Assembly: GCA_963682175.1 (NCBI GenBank)
Contig: OY821779.1
Span: 1,748,501-1,812,500, forward strand
Length of the DNA: 64,000 nucleotides
Origin: Triglochin maritima
Lineage: Eukaryota; Streptophyta; Magnoliopsida; Alismatales; Juncaginaceae
Reading direction: 5' to 3'
Position 1 is the stretch's first letter. The number at the start of each line of letters is the position of its first letter. The notes under the pieces are model-generated. The model was not told the DNA's origin. It saw only the letters and a list, made by a program, of their open reading frames with translations, and searched no databases. A program made the position numbers and the translations under genes. Positions 1 through 11,660 of this stretch are shown one piece after another.

Positions 1-269
1 GTTTACAAATTCATTTTAAATTCGTTTTAAATTGTTTTTCCAGAAAAAGAAGAAATTCTGAAAATATGTTTTTTATTTTTATTTTTTTGTAGAATTTTTG
101 TGATTTTTTTTACCAAGGATTGATCTCAAAATGACATAGATGTGGTAGTACGGGTGTGGTTAAGGATTTTTTTGGGTGAATTGAGTGAGCTGACGTGGCA
201 GAGAAAGAAACCCAACATGACAGAGAGAGCAGGACGGGTGGGGTAACCCGGACATGATTATTTATGGTG
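1..269. mobile_element. Harbinger-like MITE, truncated by window edge
   Basis: The AT-rich body followed by a block with 'gctgacgtggcagagaaag' and 'gacagagagagc' matches, with divergence, the subterminal part of the elements at 25808-26767, 45281-45780 and 63464-64000. The left end lies outside the window. The right end, near position 269, is degraded, with only a weak match to the GAGCAYC..TTAACGG terminus seen elsewhere. No coding capacity is seen. Confidence 0.5.
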
Positions 270-574
270 TAAGATACAAGAGTGGGTATTGTTTGGTTTC
301 GGCTAAAAAGTTCCAGTGGATTGACATGGAAGTGAAGAAGCCAAATATTGATTATTTGATCATGTAAATATTATGAAAAAATGGTAGTATGTTTGTATGC
401 TCATTAATCATGTACTGCAGTGCTAAAATGAACATGTGTATCAAACTTCGTGCGTTTAGCGTACAACTAAGAAATAGTAAGATCTGACTTGCCAAAAAAT
501 AATCTGACTTGCTGACATCCTTGAGTGATAATGAGCTATCTGGCCAAAACCCGGCCCACTAACGGGTCGTGGTT

Positions 575-969
575 TTGCTGCTTGGAGTAAACACCGGTAC
601 AGGTCGGGACAGGAACCGAATCGCTAGTAATCCAGGAACTGGACGGGCTGGATCCAGTTCGGAATCAGAACGGTCGGTTCGGGTTAAAATCAGACAGAAC
701 CGGTTCGGTCCAGATTTGTTTTTATTTATTTATTTGTTAACAAATATTATTAAACTGTGTTTTATTGTTAAAAAAAAGTAAATTTTTTTGTAGGATTAAC
801 AATTCATTAAATAAGGATTATTTTGGAATTAATAGGCCATCAAAAACATAAGAACACACCAAAAATAATTTTTAAAACACATTAAAAGAAATATGATAAA
901 AAACTAGTTAAAGCCAAACCGAACCGGACCTACTTTGGTCAGAACCGGGCTATGTTCACCCTTGCTGCT
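575..969. mobile_element. Small non-autonomous hAT-like element with 8-bp TSD
   Basis: The 379-bp element spans 583-961 and is flanked by a perfect 8-bp direct repeat TTGCTGCT (575-582 and 962-969). Its ends, TGGAGTAAACACCGGT and (reverse complement) GGGTGAACATAGCCCGGT, form imperfect inverted repeats. The subterminal regions are rich in 'ccggttcggtcc'-type words; the middle is AT-rich. The 8-bp duplication and GTGAACA-like termini fit hAT-type MITEs. A 70-codon ORF inside it has no recognisable domain. Confidence 0.75.
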
Positions 970-1305
970 GCAATTTCTATACCACTGGGCCGAAAAAAAG
1001 GTCTTTTCTTGATGAATTTGAAGTTAAAATCTACCGAGTTAGCAAACCCGTAATTATCTTTTTAGAAATGACGGCCTGAAAACATCAAGATAAGCCGACA
1101 CAAAAACGAAACATAATGCTTTAACCTACATGATCCCCAAGCAAAATGAAAGTTAATATGAACAGAGAGAGCCTAACTATTAACTAGTGGGCTGTCCATT
1201 TTGCAACACTAGCAAAGCAAAAACCTCATTTCAAAGATCTTGTTTTTGTTACAAAAAGAACACCAGCAAGCAGTGGCTTAAATATATGTTTCATAGACTT
1301 ACTTG
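970..1305. other. 3' flank and probable 3' UTR of the PP2C gene
   Basis: This stretch lies between the hAT MITE and the PP2C stop codon. No independent ORF or RNA gene is apparent; part is expected to be the 3' UTR of the minus-strand gene. Confidence 0.4.
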
Positions 1306-4300
1306 TCACAAGCTACTATCCACTATGGAAACAATGACGGTGACATCGTCGAGCTTCCCTCCTGTCACTCCAGGATAACCAGCTGCATGAGCTGCATCAG
1401 CAAAAGGGCTTCGTCCCACCGTAGACTTTCCGACTTCCTGTGCTCTCGTGGCTAGAAATTCTGCGATTTCCTGCATGATAAATCAAACGAAAAAAGTTGG
1501 TCGAGAAGACATCAGTTATGTTTGATAGATTGTTCACAAGGTGGTTCCTGACCGTTGATTTTAGACCAGCCTGAATGGATTTGGTGACAACTGCCGTTAT
1601 TTCTTGTTCGTATAAATTATCGAAAAGACCATCAGTTGCAGTTACCACCACATCACCCTCCTCCAACTCAATGGTATATAGCTGGAGCATAAAAAAACCT
1701 TAGTGTCATATTCAACATCACCAACACTTCAATAATAACAGATCGGTTGCTTATGTACATTTGCAATTACAAGTTCATCAGTAAACTAGAAACATAGAAC
1801 ACGTCAAAGCTTTGCAAAAGGATTACCTGAATGAGTCTGGAAGGATCGTCCCCTCTCTCAATCTGCAATGGGAAGTTGAAACCATAAACCATAGGGGTGG
1901 ATTTCTTGAAAACTGCACCATGCCTTAGAACGATAAATCCAGAATCACCAATATTAGCGGCATGGAGAACCTGAATGCATCAAACCAATTTGATGAGCCT
2001 AAAAAAGAAAGAAAATCTCACACATAATATTACAAGTTGTTCAATGGTGGTCCATGTTTTGCATTCACAACCAAGGCAAGTCCCGTTGATGAAGGAAGCA
2101 GAAACGCAATTACAACAAGAGTCCTCATCACGCGGCAATAGAGAATAAACTTTAATATCTAAAGAAAATTCAATCAATGTCCAACAGAGGTTGTGTGATG
2201 AATGATAAGCTTAAGTAATAGTAAAATCACCTACTTGTCCATCAAAATATGCCACTAATACTGTAGATGAACCACGAGATTGTGCTTCAGAAGCGCTCCG
2301 TTTAAGAATTTCATCAGGTTTAGCTTCTGCGATTCGCTGACATTCCTCCACAAGCTTTGCACAATTCTCCATCAGCTCTCTAGCATATAACCCAGCATTG
2401 ATCCCTAAAAGGAATCACACTACATATTAAGAAATATAAAAACGAGTACCAAATGATTAATGTCAAACAAATGCAATAATGTATGAGAAAGAATTACATG
2501 ACTATTTTTGCATTTCATCCTTCACAATTGCATGATGAGCATGCAATATTCCAGTCTGCTACTCAAAAAGTACGTCATTCGTCATTTCAAGTTCAATTGA
2601 ATACAACAAAAGGCAAAGGGAAAACACTGCCAGTCAAATGAAGAAATCATGTTATACCCACCAACCACTTCAGAGATGTGCTTCGTCACCTTAAGAGTGA
2701 ATTCATGCTAATGAATCTAACACTAGAAAGCAGCGCGGTCCATGTGTTTAGGGCAATGGTATTATCCTGTCGACAGGATGTGTACTGTCTCTATCTCAAA
2801 AGGGATGCTCTCTGACTCTATGCAATTAAGCACTCTTATTTCAAAATTCAAATACTGGTTGTTGAGGGGAAGACTTGGACTCAGAAATCCCTGGTTCGTG
2901 GCCAACCTAGTCCGCCAATATTTATGAGGTTGCCTTCAGTTTACATTGCATGATTCATTGTTGAATTCTGATCCTATGAAACTTGGGCAGGATTCAAATG
3001 GTACATAACAAAGGCCAATAATCTTGTTGCAAAAATCAGATCATATTCTTTCAGTAAAAAATTGAACGGGCACAAAGCCTTGCCTAAGATAACAAATTGC
3101 TGTTTGTATGGTCTCTTATAGTTAGTATACTCCCTTTTGCCAGGTTAAGAAAAATTATAAAGGACGAGGCTTCCAGAGTTTCAAACCCACCAGAGAACAT
3201 ATCTGTCATGCTTAAACTTCAAAAAAGGCCATGAATTAAAATAACAAATTCAATTCTTTTTTTTTAACAGAACAGGTAATGCACCGGATGAATGAATTAT
3301 AAGCATTAAATAAAATCTTTTCTAGCAACCCTAGTCCATCAATTATGATCTAGTACTCCTCTATTTTGAAAATTTAGTCACCTGTAAGTGACCATTGCCC
3401 AACTCCATCGGCCACACCAAACCAATTCTTGCGTGCTATGAAGTAAGCATCCTCCCCACCAGTAAGTGCCTGGCATTATTACATTGCTCATTATTGATTG
3501 TTGATGTTTCATCATGCTTAATAATCAAGATCGGTAGGCTGATTAAATAAATAAATAATGCCATGGTACAAGAACTTGAATCTACAAAAATACCTTAGAA
3601 GGATGTGGCAACATTGCAGCACCTGAAGAGAGAGAACATCCTGAAGTTGCTGTAATTGTTTCCCTATTGATAGACATCACAATGAGAATAATAAAAAATG
3701 GTGCTTGAAGAACTAGTGATATGGACATTTAAGAAACACCCTAGTTCCCTGCAGCGTCTAGGAAGGAAGTTGCAAAACTGTTGACATTTGAAAGAGATGT
3801 TAAGAGACCTTACATTAGGCCTCAACAAAAGAATATTGTATCTTTATTTTAAAACACTTGTTAATTTCATTACATGGTTAGAGTAAATTACTTTATTAAG
3901 ATTTAAGAAGCATATAAAGTGTTGAATTAAGGTATTATTGTTTTAAATGAATATAAGAAGACCATACTTCTCAGACTCCTTTGTAGAATTAATACTATCC
4001 TGAATAGATGAGGAGTCCACCACTTCTGCATCCTTAATTCCATGTTCAGTAGGTCTACGATTTTCTTCCTGAAAATATGTCAAATGTTTCCGTCATCGAG
4101 ATGAAATGCTATCTAAACACAAATAAAAAGGTTGATGTTTAAGATTCTGCGATGACATCCAACCTCATTAGTTTATACTTCGTAATAGAAATAATGACTT
4201 CAGAGATACGACATTTGACAGAATGTTTTGCAGATTGATCCTTCAAAATGAAACTTGACATGAAGTTACTAGAAGGAAGCAAGTTAATATGAGAAAATCA

Positions 4301-6092
4301 CAGATCAGCAGATTTATGTGGTTAGCTTTTTAATAGCAAAGTAGAACTTTCTTGCGGAACTGCCAATTATTGAAGAACAAGAAGCTGACTTTGTGAAACT
4401 GACCTGAATCTTGCTTTCAACATCGTCCATCACTCCCTGACTTTCTGGTTCAGCTTCATCCAAGTTCTCACTGAGCTTAAGTTTGTCCATCACTCCCTGA
4501 CTTTCTGGTTCAGCTTCATCCAAGTTCTCACTGAGCTTAAGTTTGTCCATCACTCCCTGACTTTCAGGTTCAGCTTCATCCAAGTTCTCACTGAGCTTAA
4601 GTTTGTCCGTCACTCCCTGACTTACAGGTTCAGCTTCATTCGTGTTCTCATTGAGCTTAAGTTTGTCCACTCCCTGACTTTCTGGTTCAGCTTCATCCAA
4701 GTTCTCACTGAGCCTAAGCTTGTCCGTCGCTCCCTGACCTTCTGGTTCAGCTTTATCCAAGTTCTCACTGGGCTTAAGCTTGCTATCAGTGGCGACGTTC
4801 TCTCTATCAACTGAAGCTTGTTTTGTGCGGTCATCAACTGCAACGCTCACCAATTGCTTCTCCTGCGTGCCATCAAGAAGGTCGTCAGCAGTGGATTCTA
4901 CCTTCCTATCATCAATTCCATCTGACTTGCTACTTCCAATGGTCAAAACATCTTTTTCTTGAGCTCCAGCTAAAGTGGATTGCACCTTGTTATCACCAAT
5001 TCCATCCGAATCTGTACTTCCAACGGTCACCATTTCCTTCTGCTGAGCTTCATCTAAATGGCCATCCCCATGAAGTTCAACCTTTTTATCACCAATACCA
5101 TCCGGATTGCTACTTGTGGTGGTCATCACTTCTTTCTGACCAGCATCGTCATTAGACTGTACATTTTTATCATCAATTCCATCTGAATCGCTATTTCCGA
5201 TGGCAACTCCTACCTTGTCCTCAGCTCCACCTAGAAGTTCATTGCCCTCCTCCACTGGTGGCACTTCACTGGCCACAGTGAGCTCCACAACATCCAACTC
5301 CGGTTTAAGTTCCATTACATTGCCTTCAGGATGGCCACTTCTTTTTTCCTCTTTCAAGCTTATGTACACATCTGATTCAGCGGCCTCACCAAGATCCTCA
5401 ACGACACCCACATTAACTGTCTCTTCCTGAGAAACCAGCCCAACCACCTTAGGGGAAACCCTCTTATCTTCTTCACTCCCATCCTCCGAGTTTAATTTGT
5501 CTGCAACGACAACCTCCAACGATCCCACCTTTCCACCAATCTCCAACTCCTCGGAACTCTTCTCCTCTTTCTCTTTCCTACTCCCCATCTCCAATTCGGA
5601 CTTTCCTCCTACAACAACCCCTTCGTCTTCTTCTCTACTGCAAATTCCCTTACCATCCACCCCCAAAGATCCCACCTTTACAGGAATCCCCAATTTCCCT
5701 GAACTCTTCTCTTTGTCATCCAAACCGACCGCATCCATTTCTCGTTCTTTTTCTTCTTTTCCGCTCCCGATCTCCGAGTCCGACTCGAAAGGTCCAACCT
5801 TTCCCTTCTCGGCGAACCGGAAGATGACGCTCCCGTCGGGGTGCGCTGCCAGCACGAAGAAACCCTCAATCAGAAAAAAAGAAAAGCACCGAAACCCTCA
5901 TTCCAACGAGAAAGCACGGCTAACCGTCGGACCCGTGGACGCGACGAGCTCGACGGGGGTGGACGATGTCTGAGGTCGGCTTGGGTTGGTGCCGCAGCGG
6001 AGGAGAGTGAAGGAAGAAGGTTTGGAGAGGTTCGGGAGGAAAGGACGGACGAGGAAGAAGGAGGAGCAATTGTGGAGGAAAATATCGGCCAT
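1306..6092 (-). CDS. Protein phosphatase 2C with acidic N-terminal extension (plant PP2C 62-like)
   Basis: Nine exons read from splice sites and frame: 6092-5925, 5864-4404, 4068-3968, 3663-3594, 3469-3382, 2404-2235, 1970-1827, 1681-1553 and 1470-1306; these give 831 codons with intact phase. Residues 1-56 are Ser/Thr/Leu-rich and resemble a chloroplast transit peptide. Residues about 70-575 are a long acidic, low-complexity linker. The Mg/Mn-dependent Ser/Thr phosphatase domain follows, with [30 protein letters not shown] and a C-terminal LDDVTVIV carrying the usual metal-binding aspartates. The order and sequence resemble the Arabidopsis PP2C 62 type, from memory of the family. The first intron is only 60 bp; without it exon 1 runs into a stop. 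A 1.38-kb transposon ends 58 bp upstream of the ATG. The domain is confident; the exon 1 junction is less so. Confidence 0.88.
4426..4782 (-). repeat. 60-bp in-frame tandem repeat in PP2C exon 2
   Basis: About six head-to-tail copies of a 60-bp unit (one is 57 bp) encode a 20-residue acidic repeat built around [14 protein letters not shown]. Two neighbouring units are nearly identical, indicating recent slippage or unequal exchange. Unit lengths are multiples of three, so the reading frame is kept. Confidence 0.92.
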
Positions 6093-6414
6093 GGATTCGA
6101 CGGAGTCGGAAGGAGTGGAGAGACTACAGGAGTTCCTACTTTTTTGGGGATTTTTTACTGAATTGCTAAACATCGCCCCAAAATTACTTAAATCGCCCCT
6201 TGAAATTACCATTTTGCCCTTCTCTCATTTCTACTGCTATAACGCGACATTTTACCCTCCTATCACACATCTCTCTTCATATTCCTCTTATAATCATAAA
6301 AAATAATGTTTTGGAGGTCAGTAATGAACCAACGGACGCCCCAGTGTACTCGAATCTGGTAAAACATCTAACATCTTTTTAATAAAAAAATAATAAAAAA
6401 TAATAAAAAATTAC

Positions 6415-6640
6415 GGGCGTCTAACGGAGCCACCCCCACGTAGGAGGGGGCGTCTGGCTAAGACGCCTTCCCCATGGGGGCGGCGTTTTACCCAGACGCC
6501 TTACCCATCGGGGAGGCGTTTTACCCAGACGCTCCGCCCTTGGGACAAGCGTCTGCGTAAGACGCCTCCTCCATTGGGGAGGCGTCTTAGCCAGACGCCC
6601 CCTCCTACGTGGGGGCGGCTCCGTCAGACGCCCGTAATTT
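6415..6640. repeat. GC-rich hairpin array, block 1
   Basis: Repeated words of the type GGCGTCTTAGCCAGACGCC, with 7-bp perfect stems (GGCGTCT/AGACGCC) and a 5-nt loop, are separated by short spacers such as 'tcccccatggggg' that are themselves near-palindromic. The block is bounded by oligo-A/T and reads almost the same from both strands. Confidence 0.85.
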
Positions 6641-7107
6641 TTTATTATTTTTTTAAAAAAATAATTGATTATAAATTTAGATAATTGTTAAATTAATTAA
6701 TAAGTTAATAATTACTATATTCGGATGACCGATACCTCTTCGGTACACCGAAAATTCAAAAATTTCCAGATCCAACAATTTCAAAATCCAAAAAATTTCC
6801 AGGGGGCGCTGCCCCCTTGCCACCCCCGCCACCTCACCGGCGAGGTGGAATGCCGCTCGCTCACCGGGGAGCGAGACCCCCGAACGACCTGTCGAGGTGG
6901 TATTTGTAAGTCATGATGTTTTACCACCGGGGGATTTGGAACTTTAAAAATGTTGGATCTGGAATTTTTTTGAATCTTCATCACTTGCAAAAAAACTCAT
7001 TGTAATCCGACCGGTTACCACCGAAAATTTGCAAAGAAACGTCAAATAATTTGAGATAACACACCGTATAATTTTAATTTGACAAAAAACATTAAAAAAA
7101 ACGGGAC

Positions 7108-7322
7108 GTCTGGCTAAGACGCCTGTACCATCGTGGAGGCGTCTGGCTAAGACGCCTCCACCATGGTCGAGGCGTCTTAACCAGACGCCTAGACAATGGT
7201 ATAGGCGTCTGGCTAAGACGCCTGTACCATCGTGGAGGCGTCTGGCTAAGACGCCTCAACGATGGTGGAGGCGTCTTAGCCAGACGCCTCCACGATGGTA
7301 CAGGCGTCTTAGCCAGACGCCC
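7108..7322. repeat. GC-rich hairpin array, block 2
   Basis: A second cluster of the same 19-bp GGCGTCT-loop-AGACGCC hairpins, spaced by 'gtaccatcgtgga'-like sequence. In copy 2 of the element the block recurs at 24343-24563 as the reverse complement. Any ORF here is an artefact of the repeat. Confidence 0.85.
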
Positions 7323-8099
7323 GTGTCGGAAAAAAAAATCCGCCTCCGTTACTTCGCCTGATCTAGGTGTTTCGCCAGACATTTTCGTGGTGTTGGTACT
7401 AGGAATGTTAGTAAAACTGAGTCAATAACCTTGTTTAAAGACACGGGACGATATGGGTATTAAATATATTGTTAAGGGCAATTTGGTAATTTCAAGGGGC
7501 GATTTAAGTAGTTTTGGGGCGACGTTTAGTAGTTCCCATTTTTTATTCTTATTATCTTTAATGGACGGAGATGGTCACACGTGTGATGCTCTGTCACTGG
7601 AAAATCCAACTGTCTTCTTTTAATTTCACAAGCATTTCATCAGTCCAGTATATCTCATTTAAGGTAAGAGCACAGATAACAGTACCCGGGCTACCCGGCG
7701 CCATGCACTATCTCTCTGTCACGTCAGCTTCTCTCTCTGTCACGTCAGCTCACCCAACCCACTCAAAAAAAACTCTTACCCATGCTCAGCTACCCCACCC
7801 ACCCTACACTCTCTTTCATCCACGTCATTTCTTAATTAAATAATTATAATTTTCACACAACATTTAACAAATTACATTTTATATAATTCTAATTCTAATA
7901 ACATTACAATTCTATTTTAACTCGAAATATTGTTAATAATTACTGCTAAATCACGAAATTATTATTAAATATTACGGAGCCACATTACATTTAAGATCAA
8001 CTGAAATATGAAATATTACACTCAAAGTTAAGAAACAACAATACATATTACATAAACTAAACTTTCAAATACTACATTAGCAACTACGTTAACCGATTT

Positions 8100-9407
8100 T
8101 CAAACCGCTCCTCGTCCGTAGTGTTGCCATATATGCTCGATTAAATCGTCTTTCAGATCCAAATGTTGGTTCCTGTCACGCACTCGATCTTGAATGACAA
8201 AAAACTCGTGAATATCCGCTATATGATCGGTCGAATACGACGTTTCCTCAGCTGAAGTTCCAGGACGATCTTCCATAAATTCGCGAATATCTCCAAAATT
8301 AGCATAACAGTCACGTTCGTCCTCCACTATCATGTTATGCATGACGATACAAGATGTCATTATTTTGGACAGAACATCTTTGCTCCAGGCAAGAGCCGGT
8401 TTCTGATGATCCCGAACCTCACTTGCAACACTCCGAAAGCGTGTTCAACATCTTTACGCGTTGCCTCCTGCACTTCAGCAAACAATCTGTGCTTCGGGGT
8501 GTGAGGGTGAAGGATGGATTGGATGAAGGTCGCCCACTGTGGATAAATATCATCAGTAAGATAGTATCCCATATCATATTGAACACCATTTACCTCATAA
8601 TTTACAGGTGGTGCTCGACATTCTAGTATGTCGTCGAAAACCGGAGATTGTTGCAGGACGTTCAAGTCATTGCATGAACCTGGTATTCCGAAGAAGAAGT
8701 GTCAGATCCATAAGTCGTACGATGTCACCGCCTCAAGGATCAAAGTTGCTTTCCCAGCACGCCCTTGATGTTGTCCCTTCCAAGCAGCTGGGCAGTTTTT
8801 CCACTCCCAGTGCATACAATCGATACTCCCCATCATACCTGGAAACACACGTTGCTCACCAACGTAAAGTAGGCGTGCCAAGTCATTTGCAGTTGGCCGA
8901 CGTAAATACTCAGGGCCGAAGATGCGAATAACACCTTCACAGAATTTGAGGAGAGCATTTTCTGGATGTTGCCGCACCCATTCGTAGGTACTCATCGATC
9001 CCATCAGCGGCAACGCCATATGCTAGCATTCGCATTGTTGCCGTACTTTTTTGTATACCGGAGATGCTCATCCTACCAGTTGCGTCCGGTGTTCGTTGGA
9101 AGAAGACATCAGATGCTTCGATGGCATTGTGGATGCGCAGAAAGACATGTTTTCTCATCCGAAATCTTGTCCTGAAAAGAGTATCAGAATACACATGGTT
9201 GTCAGAGAAATAACCGTCTATAAGGCGTCTGTAACCTAGTTCACGATCTCTATCTGGGTTCGTCGTTCTCCTTCGACGCTGCTTAGGACGTGTAGTCCTT
9301 TCGTAAACAACCTGTCCGGCTAATTCAATAGCGCAGTCCATTATATTTAATGTCTCATTCCAGTTATCATCGTCGGATTGACCGGAGTTTAAACTATTAT
9401 CCGACAT
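8100..9407 (-). pseudogene. PIF/Harbinger DDE nuclease, frameshifted
   Basis: Pieces in order from the 5' end: 9407 to about 8970 (start MSDNSLNSG, with a conserved block ending DEYLRMGAATS), then about 8970-8361, then 8360-8100. Catalytic DDE motifs are visible: GSIDCMHWEW (first D), YYLTDDIYP (second D) and EATRKDVEHAFG (E). Lesions are a frameshift near 8970, an in-frame TGA at 8702-8704 where the family has Trp (SYDLWI-stop-HFFFG), and a frameshift near 8360 before MTSCIVMHNMIVEDE. Joined length would be about 435 residues, normal for the family. The nuclease cuts and joins transposon ends at TWA targets; this copy cannot make a full product. Confidence 0.9.
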
Positions 9408-9489
9408 TGATGAAAGAAGAAGTTAAGAAGTTAAGGAAATGTGAGGAGTCGGGAGATAGATAGATGTATTTATAGTTGGGAGGGTTTGG

Positions 9490-9790
9490 ATGTATCTGTT
9501 GCACTGTTCACGCGTGATTGCGCAGTTTACTCTTTGGAAGCATGATTAAAGTGCATGCGTGATTGAAAACAGTGCACGCGTGATTAAACAGTGCACGCGT
9601 GTTTGCTTAGTGGAAGCGTGATTAAAGTGCACACGTGATTAAACAGTGCATGCGTGTTTTCTCAGTGGAAGCGTGATTAAAGTGCACGCGTGTTTGCTCA
9701 GTGGAAGCGTGATTAAAGTGCACACGTGATTGAAACAGTGCACGTGTGTGTTGCTCAGTGGAAGTGTGATTAAAGTGCACGCGTGATATT
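9490..9790. repeat. Tandem repeat upstream of the Harbinger transposase
   Basis: Degenerate 35-60-bp units contain GTGCACGCGTGATT, TGTTTGCTCAGTGGAAGC and GTGATTAAAGTGC. The palindrome CACGCGTG (sometimes CACACGTG or CACGTGTG) recurs about ten times. The block sits 80-380 bp upstream of the transposase start, in its promoter and within the element. Confidence 0.8.
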
Positions 9791-10209
9791 AGACCATACT
9801 ATTAAACCACATCGACAAGCCGTTCGGGGGTCACTTGTAAAAAAATATTACCCCACATTAATAACAAATACCCAATCCATTAATAACAAAACATCCATTA
9901 AAAAATTAAAATCTTAAAAAAAATCGACGAATGAGGGGGGGACACGTGCCCCCCACCAGAGGGCGCCCCGGGCGTCTGCCCGGGACGCCCAACACCCAGG
10001 CAAGCGCCCGGGTGGGCGTCCCGGGCGGGCACCCAAGGGGCGCCCGCCCCATTAACGGGGGTGCACCCGGGCGCCCGACCAGTGCGGGCGCCCGGGCGGG
10101 GCACCCCCGTTAAGGGTGCCCTAAATGCTAAGTTTGCACAACATCAAATTTAGGATTTTAAGTTCTCATATTACATATTTACATATTGATGAGATTTTTA
10201 TTTTCTAAA

Positions 10210-11343
10210 TGTGGTTTAACATTAATGAAGAAAACGAGTTTTGTATGTGTATTATTTCTGTATATTTTGGTATTACATATTGGTCTTGTATATGGGCTTT
10301 TCTAGCCGTTAGATAATATGTACATATGAGATATAGTTGTCTTTTGGTGATGTTGCCTGATTCGGATGAGATCTTGATCAACATCTTTGATGATGACAAA
10401 ATTGGTGATGATGATTTGAGTCAATCTTGACTGAGATTTCTATCATTTTAACAATCCCCCTCAAGTTGAGTCCGAAAGAGATTGAAGGATCTCAACTTGT
10501 GAAGAATATTTTGGAATTGTTTTTGATCCAAGGACTTAGTGAAAATGTCCGCGAGTTGATCTTTGCTTTGGATATAAGGAACTTCGACTTCCTTTGTTTG
10601 AATTTTTTTCTCGAATGAAATGACAATCAACTTCAATATGCTTGGTTTGGTTCATCCTCAAAGAAGGATACATCACGAGAAATACAACTTACAATTTTAG
10701 GGATCATAACATTTGTATCTTTTTTTTCTGAACAGAATAACCAAGAAAAATAGCTTTAACAGAGTTACAATCAAACTTGTTGGTTCTTTTTTTGTGGACA
10801 AAGCAAGTGCATACAAATACCTTAAGATGATCAATATGCATTTTTCTATCGTTCAAGATTTCTAAAGGTTGTTTGTTTTGAGTTGTTGGACTCGGGAGAC
10901 GATTTATAATATATGCAGCAGTAAGAACAACTTCAGACCAAAAAAAATTGGAACATTATTTTGAAATAGTAAGGACCTTGTGACGTTTAAAAGATGACGA
11001 TTTTTTCTTTCAAAAATATCATTTTGTTCAAGTGTATTGATGCATGTAATTTGATGGAAATGCCTTTTGCTTTAAGAAATTTTGAAAACAACTACTTGTA
11101 TACTCAGAGCCATTATCTGACCTAAGTATTTTTATCCTGGTGTTATACATGTTTTCTACAAATACAACAAATTCACAAAAAATAGAAAACACATCTGATT
11201 TAGCTTTTAGCAAGTATAATCAAGTATTGCGAGAAAAAACATCAATAAAAGTAATGAAAATGAGTTTTATATGTGTATTATTTTTGTATATTTTGGTATT
11301 ACATATTGGTCTTATATATGGGTTTTTCTAGTTGTTATATAAT
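10210..11343 (-). mobile_element. Truncated Copia retrotransposon: 3' LTR plus internal remnants
   Basis: LTR-like sequence at 10210-10453 is repeated, diverged, at about 11250-11343 and, after the nested MULE, at 19152-19287. Next to the first LTR is a polypurine tract on the minus strand (reverse complement of ccccctcaagttgag). Inside are minus-strand remnants of the RNase H C-terminus (10636-10448, with ADIFTKSLDQ) and of integrase (11213-11028, with ILRSDNGSEYTS). Reverse transcriptase, gag and a primer-binding site are missing, and no matching 5-bp duplication was found, so the element is internally deleted and rearranged. Confidence 0.75.
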
Positions 11344-11660
11344 GGGTTCTTATACACGGACGCGCGCGTCCAGGACGCGGCTTACGTGGCATCTAGTCAG
11401 CAGTCCAGTCAGCTGCCCAATCAGCGAAAATAAAAGCGCGCGTTGTTTCGAAAATGGGAAAACAGTTGCGGCTTTCGTGCGACGGTTCCTTCTCTGACGT
11501 ATCGATAAGACCGGGAAGGGACATCAGACGCGCCTGTTCACATCCCGACTTGCGAAAGAAAACCAAAAACGTTTCTGATCTTTCTCACATTCCCTTTCTC
11601 AACTTTTCTCCGATTCATCACCCCAGTTCTTCACCGTAACCCTAGATATCTGTCGACCAA

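Larger units (their letters stand above)
6150..7545. mobile_element. 1.38-kb TIR element, copy 1, with 8-bp TSD
   Basis: The element spans 6158-7537 and is flanked by a perfect ATTTTTTA duplication (6150-6157, 7538-7545). Its inverted ends are CTGAATTGCTAAACATCGCC and GGGAACTACTAAACGTCGCC, continuing for over 50 bp. There is no transposase. It is almost the same sequence as 24130-25510 in opposite orientation. Two GC-rich blocks (6415-6640, 7108-7322) hold many copies of a 19-bp hairpin. The 8-bp AT-rich target duplication suggests hAT or an atypical Mutator-type mobiliser; superfamily not settled. It ends 58 bp before the PP2C start codon, so it lies in the 5' UTR or core promoter. Confidence 0.88.
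7665..10124 (-). mobile_element. PIF/Harbinger transposon (formerly autonomous type)
   Basis: The element spans 7668-10121, flanked by the 3-bp duplication TAA (7665-7667, 10122-10124). Its termini are GAGCACAGATAACAG and (reverse complement) GGGCACCCTTAACGG, imperfect inverted repeats. The 3-bp TWA target and the encoded nuclease place it in PIF/Harbinger. It contains a decayed transposase (8100-9407), a tandem repeat upstream of that gene, and a GC-rich end (9940-10121) with 'gggcgcccgggcg' words that recur in the MITE at 25808. No second, Myb-like ORF usual for autonomous Harbingers was recognised. Confidence 0.85.

Noticed and set aside
4780..5973. Ser/Thr/Pro-rich + strand ORFs opposite the PP2C gene
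   Set aside because: They are antisense to the acidic linker and its repeats; no splice or start support.
9898..10113. Gly/Pro/Arg-rich ORFs in the GC-rich Harbinger end
   Set aside because: They are an artefact of gggcgcccgggcg repeats; ORFs occur on both strands with no domain.
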